Positions 30,762 to 39,778 of a DNA stretch of 64,000 nucleotides are shown here, piece after piece (the first letter of the stretch is position 1; every line of letters begins with the position of its first letter). The notes beneath the pieces are model-generated. The model was not told the origin of the DNA, did not search any database, and was given only the letters and a program-made list of their open reading frames with translations. The translations under genes and the position numbers were made by a program. Where the stretch lies: contig BBMT01000003.1 of the NCBI GenBank assembly GCA_000755425.1, forward strand, positions 434,001-498,000, read 5' to 3'. The DNA is from Vibrio maritimus (GTDB lineage: Bacteria > Pseudomonadota > Gammaproteobacteria > Enterobacterales > Vibrionaceae).

Positions 30762-32167
30762 TGTCTCTGTTTGACACAATGGGCTCGATGGATTCGATTG
30801 AAATTGGGCTTTGGGTCTCGGGCTTTATGTTGCTCTTAGTGGTTATTGGTGTTCGCGTCGCCTTTGCTGCGGCCATCGCAGGCTTCTTTGGACTGGTCTG
30901 GATCTTTTCTGCCAAACTGGGTTTTGAGAGAGGGCTACTCGTTGCCATCAAGATGGCAGGGACGATTCCTCATTCCAAAGTGTCATCACTGGCACTATCG
31001 CTCATTCCAACATTTATCCTTATTGGCTTTCTTGCTTATCATGCGGGTTTAACGCGCTCTTTATTTGAAGCTGCTAAACGTTGGGTAGGCTGGCTGCCAG
31101 GTGGTATGGGGGTGGCAACGGTATTTTCAACGGCTGGCTTTGCTGCGGTATCGGGTGCTTCTGTAGCCACCTCTGCGGTTTTTGCGCGTATTGCTGTACC
31201 AGAAATGCTAAAGCTAGGTTACGACAAGCGATTTGCTGCTGGAGTCGTGGCGGCTGGCGGCACGCTGGCATCGCTTATTCCTCCATCTGCCATATTGGTG
31301 ATCTACGCCATTATCGTTGAACAAGACGTTGGAGCACTGCTCATGGCGGGTTTTTTACCTGGAGCGGTATCAGCACTGATCTATGGCGGTCTGGTGGTAT
31401 TTTTGGCGCTAACAAGAAAGAACTTCGGCCCACCGGTGAGAGGCTTTACTTGGAAGGAAAGATTCGAAACGCTGCCGGGTGCAATGCCTATCTTTGCTGT
31501 CGTAGGCATTATTGTCGTTTGCATTTATGGCGGTGTTGGTACACCAACCGAGGCGGGAGCGCTGGGTGCTTCGCTTATTCTGGCGCTGGCTATTTTCCAT
31601 GGTAGTCGCTGGAAAGAAATCAAAAGCTCTTTGATGGAAACCGCAAAGCTATCTGCGATGATCTTTGCGATTATCTGGGGCGTGCTGATATACGTCCGAT
31701 TCCTGGGTTTTGCAGATTTACCAACGGCCTTTTCTGATTGGATTGTGAGTCTGGAACAAAGCCCAATGTTGACGCTATTACTCATCCTTTGCGCCTATGC
31801 TGTGCTTGGTATGTTTATGGATGCGATTGGAATGCTTCTGCTTACATTGCCTGTTGTATATCCTGCCGTGATTGCTCTCAATGGTGGTGCGGATGTGGCT
31901 GCTGTAGATTCTGCTTTTGGGGTGTCAGGAGTAGGATGCGCGATTTGGTTTGGTATCATCGTGGTGAAAATGGCCGAGTTGTGTCTGATTACGCCGCCCA
32001 TTGGCCTAAACTGTTTTGTGGTCGCGGGTGTTCGTCCTGAATGTTCGGTACAAGATGTCTTCCGTGGTTGTTTGCCATTTTTTGTTGCGGATGTCATCAC
32101 TATAGCGGTGTTACTGGTTATGCCTGGAATCGTACTTTGGCTGCCGAGCCTAATGGGATATGCCTAG
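30758..32167 (+). CDS. TRAP transporter large permease, DctM family
   Basis: 469 residues, intact, about twelve membrane segments. Family text includes PHSKVSSLALSLIPTFILIG, LPGGMGVATVFSTAGFAAVSG with the conserved small-residue helices, and GGTLASLIPPSAILVIYAI. It forms the Na+/substrate channel with DctQ. The last gene of the operon, it is followed by a strong hairpin terminator. A shorter start a few codons in (MSLFDTMGSM at the second ATG) is equally possible. Confidence 0.94.
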   Translation: MMSLFDTMGSMDSIEIGLWVSGFMLLLVVIGVRVAFAAAIAGFFGLVWIFSAKLGFERGLLVAIKMAGTIPHSKVSSLALSLIPTFILIGFLAYHAGLTRSLFEAAKRWVGWLPGGMGVATVFSTAGFAAVSGASVATSAVFARIAVPEMLKLGYDKRFAAGVVAAGGTLASLIPPSAILVIYAIIVEQDVGALLMAGFLPGAVSALIYGGLVVFLALTRKNFGPPVRGFTWKERFETLPGAMPIFAVVGIIVVCIYGGVGTPTEAGALGASLILALAIFHGSRWKEIKSSLMETAKLSAMIFAIIWGVLIYVRFLGFADLPTAFSDWIVSLEQSPMLTLLLILCAYAVLGMFMDAIGMLLLTLPVVYPAVIALNGGADVAAVDSAFGVSGVGCAIWFGIIVVKMAELCLITPPIGLNCFVVAGVRPECSVQDVFRGCLPFFVADVITIAVLLVMPGIVLWLPSLMGYA

Positions 32168-32180
32168 TTTGATTAAATAA

Positions 32181-32215
32181 AAAGGACGGCTAGTTGAAAA
32201 GCAGCCGTCCTTTTT
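32181..32215. terminator. Rho-independent terminator after the TRAP operon
   Basis: Stem AAAGGACGGCT / AGCCGTCCTTT (11 bp, perfect) with an 11-base loop and a following T run. The A run on the other side lets it also end transcripts of the 3D-domain gene on the minus strand. Confidence 0.92.
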
Positions 32216-32230
32216 AATGGAGGGTTCCAT

Positions 32231-32614
32231 TTACTTTTCTTCGTTAGTCCAGTAAATAGTGACGTTTCGCACTCCCCATTGCTTTGCTTTCTCAACATCG
32301 TTTCCCATATAGATATCGATTTTTTTAGTCCAACGCTTGTTCATCTTGTCCAAAACGAGATAGGTACCTTCGAATCCCTTGATTCTAACTCGCTGATTGT
32401 GTGTTAAACCAAGTTCAATGAGATCACGAGAAACAGCGATAGCTTTCATGCCCGGTGTCAGTCTATCTCCCCAGGCTCCAATATTAGGCGTGGAATCGGT
32501 TTCACCGACTGCTGACGTATAGGCACTCGCTTTTACGCGCAGACTCTGAGTGTTGGTGGCGAGAGTGGTCATCGGTAAAAACAGTAGCAAGGCAAGACAA
32601 CGGGTTAACTTCAT
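32231..32614 (-). CDS. Secreted 3D-domain protein
   Basis: 127 residues with a signal peptide (MKLTRCLALLLFLPMTTLA). The mature part is a 3D-type double-psi beta-barrel related to the MltA and RlpA ends: VKASAYTSAVGETDSTPN, WGDRLTPGMKAIAVSRDLI, and the paired aspartates in YLVLDKMNKRWTKKIDIYMG. Such domains act in cell-wall remodelling, often as lytic transglycosylase-like enzymes. The shared terminator on its 3' side separates it from the TRAP operon. Its own substrate is not evident. Confidence 0.82.
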   Translation of the reverse strand: MKLTRCLALLLFLPMTTLATNTQSLRVKASAYTSAVGETDSTPNIGAWGDRLTPGMKAIAVSRDLIELGLTHNQRVRIKGFEGTYLVLDKMNKRWTKKIDIYMGNDVEKAKQWGVRNVTIYWTNEEK

Positions 32615-32780
32615 ATTCTTCTTTCACTCCGTTGGACGTTATGTCTATAAGTATAGTTAACTCTTCATATTGGACTCATAGCGGTTAACTGGTGTCATTG
32701 GGTATTTCTATGGTTCTTTCTAGATACAAGTTTTGTTACACTTTATTGATAACGATTCCAATTTACATCAGCAGTATTCG

Positions 32781-33704
32781 ATGAACTTTAGTCAAATAGA
32801 TCTTAATCAGTTAGTGGTATTAAAACACTTACTCCAAGAGAAACACGTTAGTAATACCGCACTCTTTATGAACTTGAGTCAACCGACGGTTAGCCGAGCA
32901 CTTAACAAGTTGCGAAAACTGTTCGACGATCCTCTTTTGGTTCGTAGCTCTAACGGATATGACCTCACACCCAAAGCAGAACGAATTAAGCTCCAACTAA
33001 ACTCCGTCCTTGCCAACTTAGAGGAGCTAATAGATGGAGAAGAGTTTGATCCGGAACTGAGTGAAAAAACGATAAAGTTTTTTGGCTTGTCCCCACATAT
33101 GGATTTAATGTTTCCAGAGTTTTTGGCGCGAATGCGCCGTATTGCACCACAAATGACGTTTGAACTCGATACTGTCTCGAAACCACATTTTGAAGGCTTG
33201 CTGTCCGGGGAGCATCACTTTGTTATTTCTCACCACGAACCACCTTTTAGTGACCAAGAGTTGTACAGACATCGTTTGATACAAAGAGATTTTCGATTAG
33301 TGATGTCCGCATCTCATCCACTTGCGAAAGCTGAGTTGACGCCGGAATTATTACAGCACTGTCATTTTGGGCAAATCGCGCTCCAAGGAGACAAACGGTT
33401 ATCCATAGAGCCACGCTTTCAAGCGTTAGGTTTACTGGGTAACAATGGTCAGATTTCTACGCCAGTTCGGCTGAATAATTTTTCGTCTGCTATTCCCATT
33501 GCGGCGTCTACAGACATCATTTTTCATCTGCCGACGTCATATGCCGAGAAAGCAGAGAGCTGCCATGACATCGTCTGTAGAGAAGTACCTAAAGAATTGC
33601 AGCACCCCTCTAGGGATGTTTACCTGTATTGGCACAAGCGTTATCACCAAGATCCCGCTTTCATATGGATACGAAATCAATATATCGAGTCAGTGAAAAA
33701 CTAA
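32781..33704 (+). CDS. LysR-family transcriptional regulator
   Basis: 307 residues from ATG 32781 (MNFSQIDLNQLVVLKHLLQE); an in-frame start at 32733 would add 16 residues without family support. The winged helix-turn-helix is clear (MNLSQPTVSRALNKLRKLFD), followed by the effector-binding domain. It resembles the NodD/LeuO-type subgroup rather than AmpR/CysB types. It is divergent from the 3D-domain gene with a 166-base gap, so it may control that gene and itself. It is followed by a terminator. The target and ligand are unknown. Confidence 0.88.
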   Translation: MNFSQIDLNQLVVLKHLLQEKHVSNTALFMNLSQPTVSRALNKLRKLFDDPLLVRSSNGYDLTPKAERIKLQLNSVLANLEELIDGEEFDPELSEKTIKFFGLSPHMDLMFPEFLARMRRIAPQMTFELDTVSKPHFEGLLSGEHHFVISHHEPPFSDQELYRHRLIQRDFRLVMSASHPLAKAELTPELLQHCHFGQIALQGDKRLSIEPRFQALGLLGNNGQISTPVRLNNFSSAIPIAASTDIIFHLPTSYAEKAESCHDIVCREVPKELQHPSRDVYLYWHKRYHQDPAFIWIRNQYIESVKN

Positions 33705-33710
33705 CGTGAT

Positions 33711-33738
33711 AAAAAAGCTCGCTATGCGAGCTTTTTTT
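33711..33738. terminator. Bidirectional terminator between LysR gene and TonB receptor gene
   Basis: Stem AAAAAAGCTCGC / GCGAGCTTTTTT with a three-base loop, T runs on both strands. It serves both convergent genes. Confidence 0.92.
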
Positions 33739-33787
33739 AAGAAAGGGAAGGGCGTTCTTGTGTATACCTCTCTAGGCTGGAAAGCGT

Positions 33788-35782
33788 TTAAAATACGTAT
33801 GCAGCGGAGAGTTTAAAGTTACGACCTGGTTCATAGTCCGCATACCCAAGGTCATGAGACGCATGAGATACATACTGTTCGTTGAATATGTTCTCAATAG
33901 ATGCAGTGACTGTGAGATCTCTTAGCGTCGTTGGTACCCAACGCACATCAAATTTATGCGTGTTATAGCCTTCTTTTGCCGTGTCTTCTTCAACTTTTTT
34001 ATCGAGGTCGAACACAATTTGACTGTTCCAGTTCATGTCTAACCCTAGCTCAGGAAAAGCGTAACCTAGGTTAACAGAAATGCTATCACCGACTTCATCA
34101 TCAAGAGACTGCCCCACAACATAACGTCCGCCAGGCTTAACAGAAGTGAACTCGGAGTCTGATTTCGCGTAGGTGACACGACCAGAAAAATCTGAATAGC
34201 TCATATTAACTACTGACTCGAAGCCTTGGATTTTTACGTCACCTTCGTTGTCGATAAACTTCGATTTACCAGTCCAAACGTCATCGATATAGTCATTGAT
34301 ATCTGTTTGGAATGCAGTGAACGAGAAACCGAACTGATCGAGCCCAAGCATGCCAATAGTCTGGTAGGCTAGGCCAGCTTCGTAGTTGACGCCAGTTTCA
34401 GCTTTTAAGTTTGGGTTGTAGGTCGACCCTGATTCTAAGTACGAACCTGTCAGACCAGGTCCCTTAAAGAGTTCAGTTGCACTGGCTCTTACTCGCCATT
34501 CATTGGTGATGTCATACGTTGTCGCTAAGCCGAAAGTCGGTGTGGAAAATGAGTTGTCCGAAGCTTTCATGTCCAACTTGTAGTAGTTGTAGCGAACACC
34601 TGGTGTTACGCTCCAACTGTCGGAAATAGCAATCTCATCTTCGGCGTAAATTGCGAAGGTATCTGCTGACTCTTCACCTGATGAGACTCCTGAATCTATT
34701 CTCTTAGCTTCTTCTTTCTTTGCGTCCAATCCATAGCGAACAACGTTACTGGTGTCTCCAATGAATAGAGATGACTCAGCAAGGCTGTTTAAGCCAAATA
34801 CTTGTGTATTACCTTCAGAGACAATGCCAGTTTGTGGGTTGAGGTTCGAGTAGTTCATCTGGTTCCAGTACAAACTTGATCGTACCTCTGTCATGCCTAA
34901 AGAGAGTTCATGGTTTAGTGTTACAGTATCGCGAACGTATTTGGTTGGTCGGATTAGCTTTTCATGGTCTGGATAGCTATCTCCCATGTTCGATTTAACG
35001 CTGTAGTCACCTGCATCTTTGTAGTAGTCATAGGCCAGTTTGATGCGGTTAGAGTCATTGATATCCCAACCTAGTTTGGCGATATAGTTTTCGGTTTTAC
35101 CTTCTTCACCAGTCATGGTGTTGCCTTCACCATCCTTAGGGTTTTTACGGTCAATTGCGTTGTAATAGAAAAGACCATCGACATTGTCCGAAAGCTGAGA
35201 GAAGAATGTCCCTGAGTAGTGGTGATAGTCGTTTGTCGCTATCCCACCGAACAAACGAGCTCCTGCTTTCTCACCTGGACGCAACAGATCTTTGGCGTCT
35301 TTTGTTTCGAATGCAACACCGCCACCAAGACCACTATTGAGTACAGAGTTATTGCCAACTCTAAGATCAACAGCTTTTAAAATATCAGGGTTAATCAGAA
35401 GGTTCCCGACGTGGTGAAACACGTTATTGGTTTGGCTGGCACCATCGATAGTGATGTTTAGGTCAAGTTCACTTAAACCACGGATATTGATGCTCTGGTT
35501 CATTGAGTGAGTGCCACCCACATCAACACCGGGCTGATCACGCAGTAAATCACTGAGGTGATCGGCTTGCTTCAATTCGATGTCATCACTGAGCATTGAG
35601 GTAGAGCTCGAAATCGTAGTGCCCCAGACTTGCAGAGTTTCGTCTGTCGTTTGCTGATGAGCGTTATCGTCGTTGGTATTTTTAGCGTTAGTGTCTTCAG
35701 CTAAGACGTTTGGAGAAAATGCGAGGGTAGAGCTGATAACTAATGCTAACGGTTTAATAGCGAATCGATGGTACAAAGACAT
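33788..35782 (-). CDS. TonB-dependent outer-membrane receptor
   Basis: 664 residues, intact. Signal peptide to about residue 28 (FSPNVLA), a TonB-box-like ETLQVWGTTIS, plug domain from about 60 to 170 (LSDLLRDQPGVDVGG, INIRGLSELDLNITIDGA) and a 22-strand barrel ending in aromatic FKLSAAYVF. Such receptors import iron chelates, haem or vitamin B12 with TonB energy. The length and the FNEQYVSHASHDLGY segment near the end suit a siderophore or haem receptor. A possible Fur box lies 28 bases upstream of the start, supporting iron control. No cognate transport genes adjoin. Confidence 0.9.
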   Translation of the reverse strand: MSLYHRFAIKPLALVISSTLAFSPNVLAEDTNAKNTNDDNAHQQTTDETLQVWGTTISSSTSMLSDDIELKQADHLSDLLRDQPGVDVGGTHSMNQSINIRGLSELDLNITIDGASQTNNVFHHVGNLLINPDILKAVDLRVGNNSVLNSGLGGGVAFETKDAKDLLRPGEKAGARLFGGIATNDYHHYSGTFFSQLSDNVDGLFYYNAIDRKNPKDGEGNTMTGEEGKTENYIAKLGWDINDSNRIKLAYDYYKDAGDYSVKSNMGDSYPDHEKLIRPTKYVRDTVTLNHELSLGMTEVRSSLYWNQMNYSNLNPQTGIVSEGNTQVFGLNSLAESSLFIGDTSNVVRYGLDAKKEEAKRIDSGVSSGEESADTFAIYAEDEIAISDSWSVTPGVRYNYYKLDMKASDNSFSTPTFGLATTYDITNEWRVRASATELFKGPGLTGSYLESGSTYNPNLKAETGVNYEAGLAYQTIGMLGLDQFGFSFTAFQTDINDYIDDVWTGKSKFIDNEGDVKIQGFESVVNMSYSDFSGRVTYAKSDSEFTSVKPGGRYVVGQSLDDEVGDSISVNLGYAFPELGLDMNWNSQIVFDLDKKVEEDTAKEGYNTHKFDVRWVPTTLRDLTVTASIENIFNEQYVSHASHDLGYADYEPGRNFKLSAAYVF

Positions 35783-35809
35783 GAACCAAATCCTTTTTGT
35801 AAATACAAC

Positions 35810-35824
35810 TGAGAATGGTTCGCA
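35810..35824 (-). promoter_or_regulatory. Possible Fur box upstream of the TonB receptor
   Basis: TGAGAATGGTTCGCA matches about 10 of 14 fixed positions of the 7-1-7 Fur motif TGATAATnATTATCA. It is in the short AT-rich region just before the receptor start, where a Fur repressor would block transcription. The match is imperfect. Confidence 0.45.
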
Positions 35825-36080
35825 TTTTATTTGTCGATTATGTAAAGTTCCATGAATATCCTATTCAAAATGTAAATACTAATGATTCGTGAATGTAATA
35901 AAGTATTTCATAACTTGGTGATGACATTGAAATTTAGATGTGCAATGGGAATAGTAGCGATAACTAATGTTAATTGGATTTGCTTAGAGACGACATCGTT
36001 GTCATAAGTGACCAATTACAGCACATACCAGGCGTGATGGAGATACTTACTCGTTTGTATGATAGGTAGGTGTTAGCGCG

Positions 36081-36383
36081 CTAATTAGACTCGCATGTGG
36101 CTTCCCAATCTAACGTCAAATCCTCAATGGTAGAAATAGTCACGATACATGCCGTTTTTATGAGCCGATTCTCGGAACCATTGAATCGTTTGAAACACTG
36201 GTTAGCTGTGTTCAATATGTTTAGAGCGTGGCCTTTTGGAGTACTTATATCACGCTTCAAAATCGGTAAGTGAGGCAATTTTCCTTGCAATGCGTCACTG
36301 AGTTTATTTTGGTTAAAAAGGTGCTGGTTCTCTTTCAGTAACCGTTTCAATTCATTTAGATGGTCAAGTGTTGTGTCATTCAT
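36081..36383 (-). CDS. Hypothetical small helical protein
   Basis: About 100 residues from the ATG at 36383 (MNDTTLDHLNELKRLLKENQ); four more upstream codons are in frame (MRFR) but less likely. The protein is charged and mainly helical, with no signal peptide or membrane segment and three Cys in the second half (ANQCFKRF, KTACIVTIS, WEATCESN). I do not recognise the family. It is alone, between the receptor and amidase genes. Confidence 0.55.
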   Translation of the reverse strand: MNDTTLDHLNELKRLLKENQHLFNQNKLSDALQGKLPHLPILKRDISTPKGHALNILNTANQCFKRFNGSENRLIKTACIVTISTIEDLTLDWEATCESN

Positions 36384-36428
36384 GCGGAACCTCATAATGC
36401 AAGTGTTAAAAAGTGTCTGCGTTGGAAA

Positions 36429-36460
36429 ACTGACAAGCTCAAATGGTTAAGCTTGTCAGT
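36429..36460 (-). terminator. Terminator of the amidase gene
   Basis: Perfect 11-base arms ACTGACAAGCT / AGCTTGTCAGT with a ten-base loop. Read on the minus strand it is followed by TTTT, so it terminates the amidase transcript. Confidence 0.8.
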
Positions 36461-36491
36461 GACCACACGGTTATGCGAAGGAAACGCCTAC

Positions 36492-37508
36492 TTAGAATTT
36501 ATAGTCTTGATACTGTTCTTTGCTTCTAAACAAACTGTTTGCTTCGTATTTCACTGTGGAGAAATCAATCGAACCTACATTGATTCGTCTAACATCCATG
36601 TTGTCGTACGTACGGAAATAGTATTGCTTATTCGCGATATCGACGACGTTCGAATAGGATGTGAATTGAGGTACCTCTTGAGAAGCAAAGCGCCAGTATA
36701 GGGTACCTTGTGGAATATCCACCGCATTGACCATCGACCAAGCACGGTTTACCCCGTCAAAGTCTGTTTTTAGTTGGCTTTGATCCATGGTGTAGTTAAA
36801 ACCAACCATTTTTTGAAAGCGGCCAATTGGGGAATAGTCGAATGCAGCAAATGTCTCTTCTGAAAAACGGGCTTTTGCTGAATCATAGCCGTCGTAGCCA
36901 TCTAACATCATTCCAGCTAGGGCTTCTTGTTCGTGATAGGCTGGATCGTTCGTCATTACTCCCAGTTTGTTTTCTGTAATGACCGGAAAACCAGTACCAT
37001 CAAGATACTCTACAACAATAGCGCGTTTTCCGTCGTTGAAGGCGTAGTGCATCCCTAAATGCAATCCGTCCACAACATCGTATGCGGCTACGGATACTTT
37101 CGTAGCTTGGAGCAGTTTCTCTACCTCGTCGACTGTTTTAGCGTTAGCTAAGACATAACGTATGACGTCTCCCGAGCGAATATCACCTTGCCCTTCTTCA
37201 GCAAACACCGCTCCGGCGAGAGCAAGTGCTTCGCCACTAAGGCCATGCTCATTAAGAGCAGAACTAAAGAGTTCCTCACCGTGTTCTATTCCAACAAATC
37301 CATAGGCGGTTTTGCTTTCAGTGAACTTATGGCCACGTGGTACGACGGCAATTTTGCCATTCAACTCACCTGGCCACTCCATCGTTCGGCCTACGAATGT
37401 GTTGCCATTGTCCGTCGAAAAATTAAAGTTTGTACAAGCGCTGGCAATGCTAGAAATGCCTGCCATAGTGACTGCCGCTACTGATATAGCAAGTAATTGT
37501 TTTTTCAT
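36492..37508 (-). CDS. Choloylglycine hydrolase / penicillin V acylase family amidase
   Basis: 338 residues. The signal peptide ends in ISSIASA and cleavage would expose Cys25 (CTNFNFSTDNG) as the N-terminal nucleophile of this Ntn-hydrolase family. Other family marks: GNTFVGRTMEWPGE with the substrate-binding Arg, GVMTNDPAYHEQ with the Asn-Asp pair, and DYSPIGRF. Members hydrolyse linear amides: bile salts, penicillin V, and in several Gram-negative bacteria acyl-homoserine lactone signals. The export signal fits a periplasmic enzyme. It is divergent from a LysR gene 121 bases away, its likely regulator. Confidence 0.9.
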   Translation of the reverse strand: MKKQLLAISVAAVTMAGISSIASACTNFNFSTDNGNTFVGRTMEWPGELNGKIAVVPRGHKFTESKTAYGFVGIEHGEELFSSALNEHGLSGEALALAGAVFAEEGQGDIRSGDVIRYVLANAKTVDEVEKLLQATKVSVAAYDVVDGLHLGMHYAFNDGKRAIVVEYLDGTGFPVITENKLGVMTNDPAYHEQEALAGMMLDGYDGYDSAKARFSEETFAAFDYSPIGRFQKMVGFNYTMDQSQLKTDFDGVNRAWSMVNAVDIPQGTLYWRFASQEVPQFTSYSNVVDIANKQYYFRTYDNMDVRRINVGSIDFSTVKYEANSLFRSKEQYQDYKF

Positions 37509-37629
37509 AAGTATCCTCGGAACAGGTCGCTAATATGATGTTTACGACGTTATTATGAATGCTAACTTACCATCCCAAAACTCGTATAAGCATGATAGTT
37601 TCCTGCTATAGTGGGGCAAAGGAGGGTTT

Positions 37630-38505
37630 ATGAATTTTTCATTGGATCAGATCGCTGCTTTCGTTTCGACTGTGGAAGAGGGTAGTTTTAAAAGTGCCGC
37701 TATCAAGTTAAACAAACATTCAACGACGGTAAGCCAGCAAGTAGCATCACTGGAGATAGATCTCGGCTTTTCATTGTTTGACAGGCACGTGAGAAAGCTG
37801 AGTCTTACAGAACAAGGCCGGCAGTGCTATGCCAATGCAAAAGGTGTGCTGATTGAAGCAGAACACTTTCAAAGTAAAGTTACTGGATTATTGTCGGAAG
37901 TACCTTCGACGTTTACCGTCGGATTGGATACAACAGTAAGAGATAGGCAACTAGTACGGTGCGTAAAAGAACTCGTTGATGCATTTCCAATGCTCGAGGT
38001 GACAATTTTACATGGGGATACCCTATCCATTATTGAGAAGGCGGAACGAGGGATATTGATGTCGGTATCGTCAATTCGCTTTTCAAGACACATCGCTCGC
38101 TTACGATGGTTCCACTGTTTAGCTTCGAGATTATCTCGATAGCTTGCCCCAAATGGCTCGGAAATAGTCAGGTTAAGTCCGAATCTGAGGTGCGTATCTA
38201 TCCTCAAATTGTTCTTCAATATATTCAGCGCTCAAGTAGCCTCAAAGGGCATATCTTTAGTAATCGTTCATATACGGCTCAGAATATATTGGATCAACTA
38301 GATATGGTAAGTATGGGAATGGGGTGGGCTATTGTCCCGAAATATCAAGCTTTAGATATGTTAGACAGTGGTGACATTGTTGAGTTTAAGATTGAGGGGG
38401 AAAGAGTCTTAACTGGAGTGCTGAACTGATTTACGCGGCAGAAAAGACGATGAACCTGTCTTGGATAAATTTATTAATAGCGCAAGTGCTTTGAGCAATC
38501 GATAG
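37630..38505 (+). CDS. LysR-family regulator, likely controlling the divergent amidase (three frameshifts)
   Basis: About 292 residues, the usual LysR size, if single bases are restored in the GGG at 38049-38052 (ERGDIDVGIVNSLFKTHRS), near 38415 and in the A run at 38442-38445 (ELIYAAEKDDEPVLDKFINS). The helix-turn-helix reads FKSAAIKLNKHSTTVSQQVA; the Ser-His-Ser in place of the usual Ala-Gln-Pro makes it slightly atypical. It is preceded by AGGAGG. As given, the reading frame breaks early, but the three corrections restore conserved text to the stop at 38505. Confidence 0.82.
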
Positions 38506-38544
38506 GGTAATTAGCCCCAGTGACAAGTTTCGTAAACTAGAACG

Positions 38545-38575
38545 AAAAAAGCCGCTGAATTATCAGCGGCTTTTT
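38545..38575. terminator. Bidirectional terminator
   Basis: Stem GCCGCTGA / TCAGCGGC with an ATTA loop, an A run before and a T run after. It can end the LysR transcript and the tRNA-Ser transcript from the minus strand. Confidence 0.9.
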
Positions 38576-38581
38576 AGAATG

Positions 38582-38672
38582 TGGCGGAGAGATAGGGATT
38601 TGAACCCTAGAACCGCTATTAACGGTTGCCGGTTTTCAAGACCGGTGCTTTCGACCACTCAGCCATCTCTCC
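38582..38672 (-). tRNA. tRNA-Ser (anticodon UGA)
   Basis: On the minus strand, 91 bases with an encoded CCA end. The 7-bp acceptor stem GGAGAGA / TCTCTCC, a CCGGT / ACCGG anticodon stem with loop CTTGAAA (anticodon TGA), a long class II variable arm and GGTTCAAAT in the T arm are all present. It reads UCA-family serine codons. No integrase or other element lies beside it. Confidence 0.97.
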
Positions 38673-39002
38673 GTGTTGGCGCTCATAATAGAGGTGGGTG
38701 GGGTAACTGTAAAGCGAAAAATTCATGCTTTTTGACTGTTTGCTTCAAATCTGGTCAATCTGGTGAAACGTTACGCAATGCATGTGTTTTAAAAGTTAGT
38801 ATCAGTAGTGCAAACGATTTCGTAGTGATTCGGGTTGATGAAGTGCACAAAATAAAACTTTGTTTTTTATCGGTAAGACATTGTTTCTATTAAATAAAAC
38901 ACCATTCAGAATACGCTTGTTCGCTCGAAAATGTTTGCGTGATCACGTATGTTGCTTCAAAATATTAAGGTTAGTTCTCGCGAACTGTGATTTGAGGTCA
39001 AG
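38673..39002 (+). other. Intergenic region between tRNA-Ser and MaoC-like gene
   Basis: About 330 bases. It must contain the tRNA promoter on the minus strand close to 38690-38740 and the MaoC-like promoter. I see no ORF with a convincing ribosome site, no repeat family member and no strong hairpin. Confidence 0.5.
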
Positions 39003-39683
39003 ATGAAAGTTGTTAAATTGTTTAAACAAAGAGCTGATTCTATTAAGCATCAGTCTGAGCTTATGCAATGGATGTCGCCAGCGATTAGAGAGTATTGGAC
39101 TGAGTTTGTTGATAAAACGAACCACAGTAATTTCCTAGCGTGGGTTCGAGACTATCACAAGCCAGCGGTCAATGAACCAGAAGTTGCACAGGTCGAACCA
39201 GAAATTGTGCTCAAGCCCGCAGCTCAGGCGTTATTCGATGAATTGCAGGAGCAGATAGGTACAGTTATTCACGAGGGTAGCTGGATTCATGTGGGTCAGG
39301 AACGCATTAATCAATTCGGTTCGATTACAGAAGATAATCAGTGGATCCACACCGATCCGGAACGTGCTGAACAAGAATCACCGTTTAAAACGACGATTGC
39401 GCACGGTTTTCTTACTCTGTCATTGTTGCCAGCGTTGACGGACAGCGTTGATCCAGATAAACCTCTGTTCCCTACCGCGAAAATGATGGTGAACATTGGT
39501 CTTAATCAGGTTCGATTCCCATATCCTGTGAAAGTAGGCAGTAACTTGCGCGCTAAGAGTACCTTGGTCAAGGTAACACCTATTCGCAAAGGTTTAGAAA
39601 TTGAGCGTGAAATCCGAGTAGAAATCGAAGGTGTGCGCCGCCCGGCATGCGTTGCAACATCGGTCATTCACCTGCACTTCTAA
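39003..39683 (+). CDS. MaoC-like (R)-specific enoyl-CoA hydratase
   Basis: 226 residues, intact. Residues about 80-226 are a hot-dog-fold MaoC domain with the hydratase motif D-x-x-x-x-H: QWIHTDPERAEQ, then KTTIAHGFLTLSLLP. Such enzymes hydrate trans-2-enoyl-CoA to (R)-3-hydroxyacyl-CoA or work in related acyl chemistry. The first 75 residues are a charged helical extension (SIKHQSELMQWMSPAIREYW) that resembles phasin-like text, hinting at polyhydroxyalkanoate metabolism; this is a weak inference as no pha genes adjoin. A terminator follows. Confidence 0.85.
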   Translation: MKVVKLFKQRADSIKHQSELMQWMSPAIREYWTEFVDKTNHSNFLAWVRDYHKPAVNEPEVAQVEPEIVLKPAAQALFDELQEQIGTVIHEGSWIHVGQERINQFGSITEDNQWIHTDPERAEQESPFKTTIAHGFLTLSLLPALTDSVDPDKPLFPTAKMMVNIGLNQVRFPYPVKVGSNLRAKSTLVKVTPIRKGLEIEREIRVEIEGVRRPACVATSVIHLHF

Positions 39684-39702
39684 ATCTAGATACTGAATTG
39701 CT

Positions 39703-39731
39703 AAAGCCCAGTTTTAACGCTGGGCTTTTTT
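39703..39731. terminator. Terminator between convergent MaoC-like and nuclease genes
   Basis: AAAGCCCAG / CTGGGCTTT stem with an eight-base loop and a T run on the plus strand. Confidence 0.9.
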
Positions 39732-39778
39732 GTGCCTGGTATCGTGGTTTTACCAATAATCGGTTCAATGTGTGACAG

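Noticed and set aside
36360..36701. Plus-strand ORF overlapping the amidase gene end
   Set aside because: Antisense shadow containing the amidase terminator; no conserved text.
38582..39002. Genomic island insertion at tRNA-Ser
   Set aside because: No integrase, no direct repeat of the tRNA end, and flanking genes are ordinary.
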